A stretch of DNA of 64,000 bases from contig NZ_CP017561.2 in the NCBI RefSeq assembly GCF_001865575.2, positions 1,240,001 to 1,304,000 of the forward strand, in the 5' to 3' direction. Shown piece by piece: positions 1 to 7,004 of the stretch (the stretch's first letter is position 1; each line of letters opens with the position of its first letter). A program made the position numbers and the translations under genes. Source of the stretch: Paraburkholderia sprentiae WSM5005 (lineage in GTDB: Bacteria > Pseudomonadota > Gammaproteobacteria > Burkholderiales > Burkholderiaceae). The notes beneath the pieces are model-generated. The model was not told the DNA's origin, did not search any database, and was given only the letters and a program-made list of their open reading frames with translations.

Positions 1-438
1 CCGGCGGGCATGCCAAGGAGGCGTGGCTCGTGCGCGGGTTGATCGCGCAGCTTTTCTGCGACGGCGCCGAGCGCGCCTGACAGTAGCAGCGCCATCGGCG
101 CGCGATCGGCGCGGCATAGAAGAGATTGGGCCAGCTCCATCCACCGGGGCGCTTGGTGATGTTGTACAGATGAAACCCGGTACCGGCCACGCCGGTCAGC
201 GCGGCGCCGAGGTAGATCGGACCGCGCACCGGATGGCGCGCCGATTCGCGGTCTGAGCCGCCATGCAAGCCGGCGAGCAAGGACAGCGACGAGACGACCA
301 ATGGGCGCGTACATCGCGGGATTGTCGAACGAGCCGCGGTAGTGTTCCATGGCGCTGTCGGCGAGCACGGACAGCGCCAGCAGCGCTGAACTGCGGTTGA
401 AGGCGGTCGACAAGGAAATCGCCAACTGTGGCTGCCAT
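1..438 (-). pseudogene. Membrane-protein remnant fused to the start of a thiamine-diphosphate enzyme
   Basis: Reading leftward from 438, an ATG preceded by a good ribosome binding site (GGAGG, 8 bases upstream) encodes MAATVGDFLVDRLQ. This is the typical N-terminus of thiamine-diphosphate-requiring pyruvate oxidase-like enzymes, which normally continue WGV.RIFGYPGDG. Here homology stops after about 14 codons. In another frame the sequence continues as an unrelated membrane protein (LALSVLADSAMEHYRGSF, then NPAMYAP). Near 300-305 a further one-base shift (three G on the plus strand where two would keep frame) separates that segment from LVVSSLSLLAGLHGG and then GPIYLGAALTGVAGTGFHLY. It runs off the window edge, so its end is not seen. 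Deletion fusion plus frameshift argue that neither gene works. The parent membrane protein is unnamed; two hydrophobic segments and the NITKRPGG stretch are visible. Confidence 0.7.
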
Positions 439-744
439 AACTCGGTCCTCCGGCGCAAAACCCGCAAAAAACTCGCAGCCGCATTTTTCGGACCACGCGT
501 CGCCGCAGTCGAGTTCAGGTACGGCCCGCAGCAGACACGGATAGAGGCAGTCAGCATGCCGGGGCCGCCTTGCGAGTCAGCCGACGCGCCACGCATTGTC
601 TAGCGGCACCGAGTGATCCCCAATGACTAGGGCGTCGATTCCGCGGCGCCCCCGGCGGCATGCAGGTGCAGGAAAGCGCGTTTTGCAAACACTTGAAAAA
701 ATGGCACACCGTGACATGTTTTGGGGAGCGCAGCCGCGAAGTAG
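439..744. other. Intergenic stretch without a convincing gene
   Basis: About 300 bases between the fused remnant and the SulP fragment. Short open frames are present, including one starting at 660 (MQVQESAFCKHLKKW), but none shows recognisable protein character. Its position between two gene fragments suggests degraded sequence. I see no terminator or repeat. Confidence 0.4.
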
Positions 745-957
745 CTGACGGCTGTAGTTGTGGTTTTCCTGTGGCCTTGGGTGAAGCAGATCCCGATGGG
801 AGCGCTAGTGGCCGTCATTATCATGGTATCGATCAGCGCATTTAGCTGGCGCTCGATCCGGAACATTCGCTCACATCCGAAAAGCTCGTCGGTCGTGATG
901 ATCGCGACCGTCATCGTGGTGGTTGCAACGGGAAATCTGGCGATAGGGGTGCTCATC
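745..957 (+). pseudogene. Internal fragment of a SulP-family anion transporter
   Basis: The plus frame encodes VKQIPMGALVAVIIMVSI, then FSWRSIRNIRSHPKSSSVVM and VVATGNLAIGVLIGV. This is the late membrane region of SulP (SLC26-type) sulfate/bicarbonate transporters, where IPMAALVAVMIMVS, a FSW..I...P...S stretch and THNLA.GV.VGV are typical. The frame is closed upstream by a TAG at about 740, and homology ends at about 957, where the reading turns into DERSVRFMGVAL and stops at 1002. A full SulP protein has roughly 500 residues and a C-terminal STAS domain. Only about 70 residues remain here, so it cannot be functional. It lies beside another degraded gene, in keeping with a zone of gene loss. 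Confidence 0.75.
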
Positions 958-982
958 GGTGTTGATGAGCGCAGCGTGCGCT

Positions 983-1390
983 TTATGGGCGTCGCTCTCT
1001 AGGCCTAAGTGAAAAGGAAACGACGTGCTTCTTCCAGACAGCACAGGAAGCCGTGACAGGAATCCACACATACTTTTGTCGAAGCTTGGCGACTGCCGGC
1101 ATATCTACCGTTGCATCGACTGTTGCCGATCGCCCTGATTCTTGCGCGCCTCTCCCGGGCAATACTTTTGCGTGTAACGCATTGCCTGCCGAGACGATAA
1201 TTGAATCGTAGCGCTGCCCCGTTCGAACCCATTGGTCGAACGCCGCGATGCAATTTACGACCGCTTCGCGAACATGGATGCGCCTGAGAAAGGCGTAGTC
1301 GGCTAGTGGTGAGGGTTTCGGTTGCGCATGAGCCAGGTGATAGGTCCAGCAACATACGAGGAGAAAAAAAAGACTAGTGATAACCTTCAT
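983..1390 (-). CDS. Small exported protein of unknown function
   Basis: About 135 residues from the ATG at 1390, chosen because MKVITSLFFLLVCCWTYH followed by LAHAQ is a textbook signal peptide ending in an AHA-Q cleavage site. An upstream ATG at 1414 would put eight residues before it. The mature part is rich in Arg and Lys, has Cys in the segment AVVNCIAAF and another in WIPVTASCAVW, and could form one disulfide in the periplasm. I do not recognise the family with confidence. The closing pattern of Trp, Pro-Val and Cys resembles small Burkholderia exported proteins, but this is only an impression. It runs in the same direction as the antiporter at 1571-2815 with a gap of about 180 bases. 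Real expression is likely but unproven. Confidence 0.55.
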   Translation of the reverse strand: MKVITSLFFLLVCCWTYHLAHAQPKPSPLADYAFLRRIHVREAVVNCIAAFDQWVRTGQRYDSIIVSAGNALHAKVLPGRGAQESGRSATVDATVDMPAVAKLRQKYVWIPVTASCAVWKKHVVSFSLRPRERRP

Positions 1391-1570
1391 TCGGTAGCAA
1401 GCCCGCAGGGGCACTTATCCACACGGCAACAAACCGTGAGTATACACAGCGCCTGAAGCAAACGTTCTGTCGGCCGGCTAATGGCTCGAGATCGCGTCCC
1501 ATGCGCTGTCGTTAGCGGTCGACACCTGGCAATCCTTTTATCGTAACTGGCCGCCGCAGACGGACCGCTT

Positions 1571-2815
1571 TCATTCTTCGTTGACGCCTGCTGCCCGGCG
1601 GATGACCCAGCCAACCGTGAGCCCCTGACCCAGGATCGACGAAACGACCACACAGTACGTCAACGCGAGGACGATGTCGCGCTCCGGTCCGGGCTGAATC
1701 GATAGTGCCAGTGCAACGGAAATGCCACCACGAAGCCCGCCCCATGTAAGCACACTCCACGCTCCTTTCGGTAGCCGCGACGCCCGCCCAAGAAACATGA
1801 CAGGCAATCCCACCGACACCAGTCGCGCGAGCAGTGCGACCAGTGCCACACCGGCCCCAGCGAGTAGTATCCGGCCGGGAAACTCGACGAGCAAAACCTC
1901 CATGCCGATCAATACGAAAAGAACGGCATTCAGAATCTCATCGATCAACTCCCAGAACATGTCCACGTATCGCCGGGTCGTCTCGGACATCGCGTCGGCG
2001 CGGCCGCGGTTGCCGATCATCACGCCCGCAACCACCATGGCGAGTGGCCCGGAGACATGCAGATGATTAGCGAGCGCGTAACCGCCGATCACCGATGCGA
2101 GCGTCATCAGGACTTCGACCTGGTAATGGTCGACGCTTTTGAGCAGCCGATATGTCAGATAGCCTACGACCCCGCCGAATAACAGGCCGCCGCCGGCTTC
2201 CAGAATAAATGCAGCCAACCCCTTCTGGACGGATGGCGTGACGCCCGTGCTGGCCATCGTGAGCAGCAGAGAGAAAAGCACGACCCCGACGCCGTCGTTG
2301 AAGAGCGACTCTCCAGTAATGACCACCTTCAGGCCTTCGGGCGCGCCTGCGGACTTCAGGATGCCCATCACCGCGACGGGGTCCGTCGGCGAGATCAGGG
2401 CGCCGAACAGCAGGCAGAAGGGCAGCGCGAGTTCAACTCCGCAAAGGGGGAGCAGTTTCCACATCGCGAATCCGATCAGCAGCGTGGAGGTCGCCGTACT
2501 CAGCACAGCCAGACTGATGATCTGGTTCCGGAAAGCCTTCAGCTTGCGTAAATCCACATGCATCGCGCCGGCGAACAGCAAAAGCGACAGCATGCCTTGC
2601 AGAAGCACCTCTCTGAAATTGATCGAGTTGATGAGATGCTCTTCTGCGACGCGCAAACCGTGCGCGACGCCGAGCTTGTCCAGTCCAACGATCGCAAGGG
2701 AGAGTCCGAGCGCCGTTACCATGACGCCGATCGTCGTCGGAAGCCTTAGAAAGCGGTGATTCACATACGCCAGTAGCGCGGTGACGACCAGACAGATGGC
2801 AATGATGTCGAGCAT
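1571..2815 (-). CDS. Na+/H+ antiporter, CPA1 family
   Basis: A 414-residue inner-membrane protein with about 12 hydrophobic segments. The CPA1 signatures are plain: LLFAGAMHVDL in the N-terminal half, GALISPTDPVAVMGILKSAG containing the conserved Asp-Pro, and ITGESLFNDGVGVVLF with the Asn-Asp pair that binds the cation. Such proteins exchange cytoplasmic Na+, and sometimes K+ or Li+, for external protons, serving pH and salt balance. The long cytoplasmic C-terminal domain of many NhaP/NHE proteins is missing; the chain ends soon after the last membrane helix, as in the short bacterial forms. No strong Shine-Dalgarno is visible before the ATG at 2815. Substrate specificity cannot be read from the sequence. 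Confidence 0.9.
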   Translation of the reverse strand: MLDIIAICLVVTALLAYVNHRFLRLPTTIGVMVTALGLSLAIVGLDKLGVAHGLRVAEEHLINSINFREVLLQGMLSLLLFAGAMHVDLRKLKAFRNQIISLAVLSTATSTLLIGFAMWKLLPLCGVELALPFCLLFGALISPTDPVAVMGILKSAGAPEGLKVVITGESLFNDGVGVVLFSLLLTMASTGVTPSVQKGLAAFILEAGGGLLFGGVVGYLTYRLLKSVDHYQVEVLMTLASVIGGYALANHLHVSGPLAMVVAGVMIGNRGRADAMSETTRRYVDMFWELIDEILNAVLFVLIGMEVLLVEFPGRILLAGAGVALVALLARLVSVGLPVMFLGRASRLPKGAWSVLTWGGLRGGISVALALSIQPGPERDIVLALTYCVVVSSILGQGLTVGWVIRRAAGVNEE

Positions 2816-3425
2816 GCGGCGTGGTGGGGGATGAAGGTTCTGGGCTGGATCGAGCGGACCAGCGGCGCTGGATCATGTGATCGGATTCGCACGCGAAATC
2901 TATGTTGAATTTTCTGCATCCGGACTCCAGCCGTGCGTTGGGAAACGGGAGTATGCACGGTTGCCAAACAGGTCATCCGGCAGATGCGTGGGACAGCGAG
3001 GCGCCTGAATCGTGTCCCAGGCATTAACCGTAACACGCTCAGGAACGGCCCGGGCGGTATTCGGAAGCGTGCCTTCAATGACCTGGACGAGCGTATCGTC
3101 GAAACAGGTCGACACTTCACGGAATTCATAAAACCTGAGCGGTGTAAGCGCGGAACGCCGTAAATAATGCGACGGAATGCCGGTGTCTCACTGATTTCGC
3201 CATTTTCCGAATTATTTTTCGCCTCGATTATGCCGTTGGCGGGGAAAGCGTCGATGTAAAACGCGAATTTTATCGATGCACCCAACGGCGCGGATTTTTG
3301 CAGCTCCATTGGGTGCGAAACCGCACATACCGCTTGCCGCGCTCAATGAATGATGCTTCGCGTAACGAAGCGGTTAAATTCTTTCAATTTTAAAAATAAG
3401 CCACATTAAAACGAAAGGAATCGCA
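2816..3425. other. Long intergenic region with a possible ORF remnant
   Basis: About 610 bases between divergent genes. On the minus strand a frame of about 95 codons is open from near 3190 to 2900. It encodes LRRSALTPLRFYEFREV, then STCFDDTLVQVIEGTLP and ending SRFPTHGWSPDAENST. It has protein-like composition but only GTG as an internal start and no homology that I can name. The right third (about 3180-3425) is clearly more AT-rich than the rest of the window and probably contains the promoter of the downstream acyltransferase. I see no terminal repeats or transposase. Confidence 0.35.
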
Positions 3426-3467
3426 ATGAAGAGATATTTCCGCGTAAGGAAAAGGAAATTGAAATGA
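3426..3467 (+). CDS. Possible 13-codon basic leader peptide coupled to the acyltransferase
   Basis: An ATG at 3426, preceded by the good ribosome binding site AAAGGA, opens a tiny frame encoding MKRYFRVRKRKLK. Eight of its 13 residues are Arg or Lys. Its TGA stop (3465-3467) overlaps the ATG of the acyltransferase gene (3464) in the arrangement ATGA, the usual geometry for translational coupling. The purine-rich stretch that would serve as ribosome binding site for the acyltransferase lies inside this mini-ORF. It could be a translational enhancer or regulatory leader, or chance. No homologue is known to me. Confidence 0.4.
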   Translation: MKRYFRVRKRKLK

Positions 3468-4720
3468 AGGCGATGCTCCCGGGCCTGGACGTCCTGCGAT
3501 TCCTGTTGGCCTGCTATCTGGTCGTCTTCCACACGCTCGTTACCTATCCCGAGGCGCGCGCGATACCGCTGGTCGACCTCTTCCGGTTCGGCGGCTGCGC
3601 GACGAGTATCTTCTTTGTTCTGTCAGGATTTATTTTGTCGCACGTTTCGGCGGAAAGGAAAACCGGCGAAACGATGACCGTTGCGGCACCAAGGTTCCTT
3701 ATCAACCGTTTTAGCAATATCTATCCGATTCACATCATTACGTTAGCGCTGAGCGTTGCGTTAATGGCCGTGAATTCCCATCCATTCGACACCGAATTGA
3801 GCAACCTCGATTCAGCGCCGCCGATTGTGCACACGATGAGCGGTGCGGAATTCGCCGTCAATGCGGTTCTACAGATCCTGTTATTGCAGGCGTGGAATCC
3901 CTTTTATCTCTCGTTCAATATTCCTTCATGGTCGCTGTCGACGCTGTTCTTTTTCTATTTGCTGTTTCCGTCGCTCGCGCCACGCCTGCTGTCGATGCGC
4001 CGCAAGTGGGCGATGCTGGCGGCGATGTGGGGCGCCAGCCTGTTGCCGGCCTTGATCGTGGTGGCGAGCGGCCGGTACGAGGTGTGGCCGATCGGCGTGT
4101 TGCATACGAATCCGCTGGTACGTCTGCCGGAATTTCTGGCTGGCATTCTTGCTTACGGGATATTTGAAGCGAACGTCGACAACATTACCCGCACGATCGC
4201 GCGTTATCGGTGGATCGTATTCGCGGCTTTAGGGGCGATTTTTGTCGGCGCGGCCTTTTTGTTTGCGGATGGTCTGCGTTCATGGGAAGTGCTGCTTCAC
4301 AACGGCGCATTGTTGCCAGCGCAAATGGCGGTGATTTTCGTTTGCGCGAACGCGCTGCAAACCGGCTCGCCGCGCGTGACCGTCTGGACGAGACGGCTCG
4401 GCAACGCGTCGTTGTCCATCTTCGCTCTGCAATACCCGCTGTTTATCGGCTTTCTCAAAGTGCAGAAGCTGCTGGGTATTCGGTATTCGATGTTGTCATG
4501 CGTGCATCAACCGCATCTGTGCAGCGCGGCGGCAAGCCGGGTGCAGGTGCATTTCTCGGCCTATCCGCTGTATCTGATCCTGGTACTGGTGACGTCGGTG
4601 CTGTTTCAGGAGCGCATCGTGGTGCCCCTGAGGACCCTGTTGAGGCGCGTGCTGAAAAGCCGCTGGGACGCGGCGCGGCCCGCGCCGCTGCCTGCGACGT
4701 CGATGCCGAAGACACAGTGA
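3464..4720 (+). CDS. Acyltransferase 3 family membrane protein
   Basis: A 418-residue integral membrane protein of the acyltransferase-3 (OafA/NodX-like) family, which transfers acetyl or other acyl groups to sugars of LPS, exopolysaccharide or other surface glycans. The family opening is clear: PGLDVLRFLLACYLVVFH with the catalytic His, then FVLSGFILSHV, then RFLINRFSNIYPIH with the conserved Arg and Tyr-Pro. NIPSWSLSTLFFFYLLFP is another typical stretch. About ten hydrophobic helices are visible and there is no SGNH extension. The ATG at 3464 overlaps the stop of a 13-codon basic mini-ORF. It is a lone gene between the antiporter and crcB, so its glycan acceptor cannot be inferred from neighbours. 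Confidence 0.88.
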   Translation: MKAMLPGLDVLRFLLACYLVVFHTLVTYPEARAIPLVDLFRFGGCATSIFFVLSGFILSHVSAERKTGETMTVAAPRFLINRFSNIYPIHIITLALSVALMAVNSHPFDTELSNLDSAPPIVHTMSGAEFAVNAVLQILLLQAWNPFYLSFNIPSWSLSTLFFFYLLFPSLAPRLLSMRRKWAMLAAMWGASLLPALIVVASGRYEVWPIGVLHTNPLVRLPEFLAGILAYGIFEANVDNITRTIARYRWIVFAALGAIFVGAAFLFADGLRSWEVLLHNGALLPAQMAVIFVCANALQTGSPRVTVWTRRLGNASLSIFALQYPLFIGFLKVQKLLGIRYSMLSCVHQPHLCSAAASRVQVHFSAYPLYLILVLVTSVLFQERIVVPLRTLLRRVLKSRWDAARPAPLPATSMPKTQ

Positions 4721-4795
4721 GACGCACATGAGCGATGCGGGGGTGCAACTCAGCACAGCGGCGTCGCCTCAGAAGGCGCGTTCGAGGGCGTTTCT

Positions 4796-5176
4796 TCAGC
4801 GCGCCAGCAAAGAAACCGTCGCGATGCCGAGAATCGTCATGATCAGCGACGCGCTCACGTGAATCGCTACTTCGCCCGCCGCCCAGCCCAGTCGACCGTC
4901 TTGCAGGCGCTGCACGACCTCAGCGGAGAACGTCGAGAACGTCGACAGGCCGCCCATCAGACCGGTGATGACGAACAGCCGCCATTCCGGCGCGAGCTGC
5001 GGCACCCGCGCGAACCCCGCGACCGCCACGCCGATGACGTAACCGGCAATGATGTTGGCGGCGAGGGTGCCGAGCGGCAAGTCGCCAAAGACCGCGTTCA
5101 GTCGAAAGCCGAGGAACCAGCGAAACAGCGAGCCGAGTGCGCCGCCAATCGCGACAGCGAGAAATGACCAATACAT
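4796..5176 (-). CDS. crcB: Fluoride ion exporter CrcB/Fluc
   Basis: A 126-residue protein with four hydrophobic helices, the normal size of Fluc/CrcB channels, which assemble as antiparallel dimers and let F- leave the cytoplasm. I start at 5176 because [20 protein letters not shown] is the canonical opening; the frame is open further upstream but reads through the riboswitch. Family marks include [24 protein letters not shown] with the conserved Asn, and [16 protein letters not shown] carrying the Thr-Phe-Ser pore segment. A fluoride riboswitch lies 75-130 bases upstream on the same strand, which strongly supports both function and regulation. The gene is transcribed alone, convergent with the acyltransferase. 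Confidence 0.95.
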   Translation of the reverse strand: MYWSFLAVAIGGALGSLFRWFLGFRLNAVFGDLPLGTLAANIIAGYVIGVAVAGFARVPQLAPEWRLFVITGLMGGLSTFSTFSAEVVQRLQDGRLGWAAGEVAIHVSASLIMTILGIATVSLLAR

Positions 5177-5250
5177 GAAAGAGAATCGAAACCGGAACGT
5201 CGACAAACCGGTTGATGGCGGGCAAGTTGATGCCGCGTCCGCATAACCGG

Positions 5251-5307
5251 GCGTAGCAGGCATCATCAGCCCAAAGGGCGGTTAAGGGAGAATGCCATCT
5301 CCAGCCG
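5251..5307 (-). promoter_or_regulatory. Fluoride riboswitch (crcB RNA)
   Basis: On the minus strand, about 75-130 bases before crcB, the sequence reads GGAGATGGCATTCTCC, then AACCGCC, then GGGCTGATGATGCCTGC. These are the conserved elements of the crcB/fluoride riboswitch: the GAUGG hairpin at the 5' end, the joining segment that forms the pseudoknot, and the 3' CUGAUGAUGCCU stretch. Binding of F- through Mg2+ normally switches on crcB. The expression platform (terminator or ribosome-site masking) was not resolved. Confidence 0.93.
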
Positions 5308-5388
5308 CGAAGTCTAGCATCGGCGCGCGCATTTGGGGACAGGCGCGCGGTCCGCGTCTGTCCCATTTCCGGCGAGCGCCGCCCGGGT

Positions 5389-6576
5389 TCACTCAGGCGT
5401 CGCCGAGATCTTGTGAATCGACAGATCGGCGCCGTTGTACTCCTCTTCCTGGTCGAGCCGCAAACCGACCGTCATCCGGATCACGCCATACACGAGGGTG
5501 CCGCCGAGCCCCGACACGACGATCCCGCCGAGCGTGCCGATGACCTGCGAGGCGAGCGATACACCACCCAGCCCGCCGAGCGCGTGAGTGCCGAAGATCC
5601 CGGCCGCGATGCCGCCCCATGCGCCGCACAAGCCGTGCAGCGGCCACACGCCGAGCACGTCGTCGATGCGCCAGCGGTTTTGCACGCAGGTGAACATATA
5701 GACGAACAGCGCGCCGGCGATGCCCCCCGTGACCAGCGCGCCGAGCGGATGCATCAGATCGGAGCCCGCGCACACGGCCACGAGTCCCGCGAGCGGGCCG
5801 TTGTACGTGAAGCCCGGATCGTTGCGGCCCGCGAACCACGCGGTCAGCGTGCCGCCGACCATGGCCATCAGCGAGTTGACGGCAACGAGGCCGCTGATTT
5901 TGTCGAGTGTCTGCGCGCTCATCACGTTGAAGCCGAACCAGCCGACCGTCAGCACCCAGGCGCCGAGCGCGAGAAACGGAATGTTCGACGGCGGATGAGC
6001 GGCGATGCCGCCGTCGCGGTGATAGCGACCGTGGCGCGCGCCGAGCAGCAGCACGGCCGGCAACGCGACCCAGCCGCCAAACGCGTGCACCACCACCGAG
6101 CCCGCGAAGTCATGGAACGGCGCGCCGAACGCCTGGGTGAGCCAGTCCTGGATGCCGAAGCGGTCATTCCATGCGATGCCTTCGAAGAATGGATAGACGA
6201 AGCCGACCAGCACGAACGTCGCGAACAGTTGCGGGTTGAATCTGGCGCGCTCGGCGATGCCGCCGGATACGATCGCGGGGATCGCGGCGGCGAACGTCAG
6301 CAGGAAGAAAAAGCGCACGAGGGCGTAGCCGTTGTGCTCGGCGAGCGTCGCCGCGTTGCCGAAAAACTGCACGCCGTAGGCGATCGTGTAGCCGATGAAA
6401 AAATACGCGATCGTCGAGACCGCGAAGTCCACCAGAATCTTGACCAGTGCATTGACCTGGTTCTTCTTGCGCACGGTGCCGAGCTCAAGGAAGGCGAACC
6501 CCGCGTGCATCGCCAGCACCATGGCGGCGCCGAGCAGAAGAAACTCGGTATCGGCGCCGTATTTCAGACTTTCCAT
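5389..6576 (-). CDS. amtB: Ammonium transporter (Amt/MEP/Rh family)
   Basis: A 395-residue inner-membrane protein with about 11 helices. It conducts ammonium into the cell as a trimer. Start 6576 (MESLKYGADTEFLLLGAAMV) is preferred because a GGGA ribosome site precedes it and the upstream in-frame part is not membrane-like. Visible family features are FAFLELGTVRKKNQVNALVK, the substrate-gate Asp segment FHDFAGSVVVHAFGG with the first pore His, and WPLHGLCGAWGG with the second. Unlike the usual glnK-amtB pair, no PII gene is adjacent, so any PII partner would be encoded elsewhere. A GG-N10-GC sigma-54-type element lies about 50 bases upstream, suggesting nitrogen control. Confidence 0.93.
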   Translation of the reverse strand: MESLKYGADTEFLLLGAAMVLAMHAGFAFLELGTVRKKNQVNALVKILVDFAVSTIAYFFIGYTIAYGVQFFGNAATLAEHNGYALVRFFFLLTFAAAIPAIVSGGIAERARFNPQLFATFVLVGFVYPFFEGIAWNDRFGIQDWLTQAFGAPFHDFAGSVVVHAFGGWVALPAVLLLGARHGRYHRDGGIAAHPPSNIPFLALGAWVLTVGWFGFNVMSAQTLDKISGLVAVNSLMAMVGGTLTAWFAGRNDPGFTYNGPLAGLVAVCAGSDLMHPLGALVTGGIAGALFVYMFTCVQNRWRIDDVLGVWPLHGLCGAWGGIAAGIFGTHALGGLGGVSLASQVIGTLGGIVVSGLGGTLVYGVIRMTVGLRLDQEEEYNGADLSIHKISATPE

Positions 6577-6625
6577 CGATATGTCCCGCTTATGCAAAAA
6601 AAGTGGGCTATGGGAGCAAGAAGCG

Positions 6626-6641
6626 GGCCAAACTTGTGCCG
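6626..6641 (-). promoter_or_regulatory. Candidate sigma-54 promoter of the ammonium transporter
   Basis: The minus strand reads CGGCACAAGTTTGGCC, a match to the -24/-12 consensus TGGCAC-N5-TTGC with the invariant GG and GC spaced by 10 bases. The predicted start of transcription would leave a leader of about 40 bases before the ATG at 6576. Nearby, TGCATGAAGCATGCA (about 6754-6768) is a short palindrome that only loosely resembles an NtrC site. This fits the nitrogen-regulated nature of amt genes but rests on sequence alone. Confidence 0.45.
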
Positions 6642-7004
6642 AACGCGTCGACACGGTGCAAACCGGCACCAGCATGGAAATCCGGCGGGTCTGCGTCATG
6701 CGCCGCATGGGAACGTCATGCACCCTGACGGATACCAAAAGCACAAGAAAAGTGCATGAAGCATGCATCGCAGTGCGGGATGTCCCAGTCAAGGGCGAAA
6801 CATTCGATTCTAATTACATTCAGATTCGGAATCCTGACGCATCGAGCGCATTTCCGGCTGGGCGATTCCCATTTATGCCCCGCCGACCCGCCGTCGTCGG
6901 AAGCAGCGGTCGGCCGGCTCGTCCCGCTTTATTTTCCAGCGCAAACGCCGACATAATGTGCCGACTCGGTGCTCGAGCCGCCGGCCAACCCGTCAATAGA
7001 CCGC

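Noticed and set aside
2761..3309. Minus-strand 182-codon frame at the antiporter start
   Set aside because: It overlaps the first 55 bases of the antiporter gene, has random composition and no ribosome site. Part of it is out of frame with the more protein-like remnant at 2900-3190.
5413..6759. Plus-strand open frame of 448 codons opposite the ammonium transporter
   Set aside because: Arg/His/Glu-rich shadow with no motif; the minus strand shows all Amt signatures.
6756..6956. Short plus-strand frame in the gap before the histidine kinase
   Set aside because: No ribosome site or family resemblance; part of a regulatory gap.
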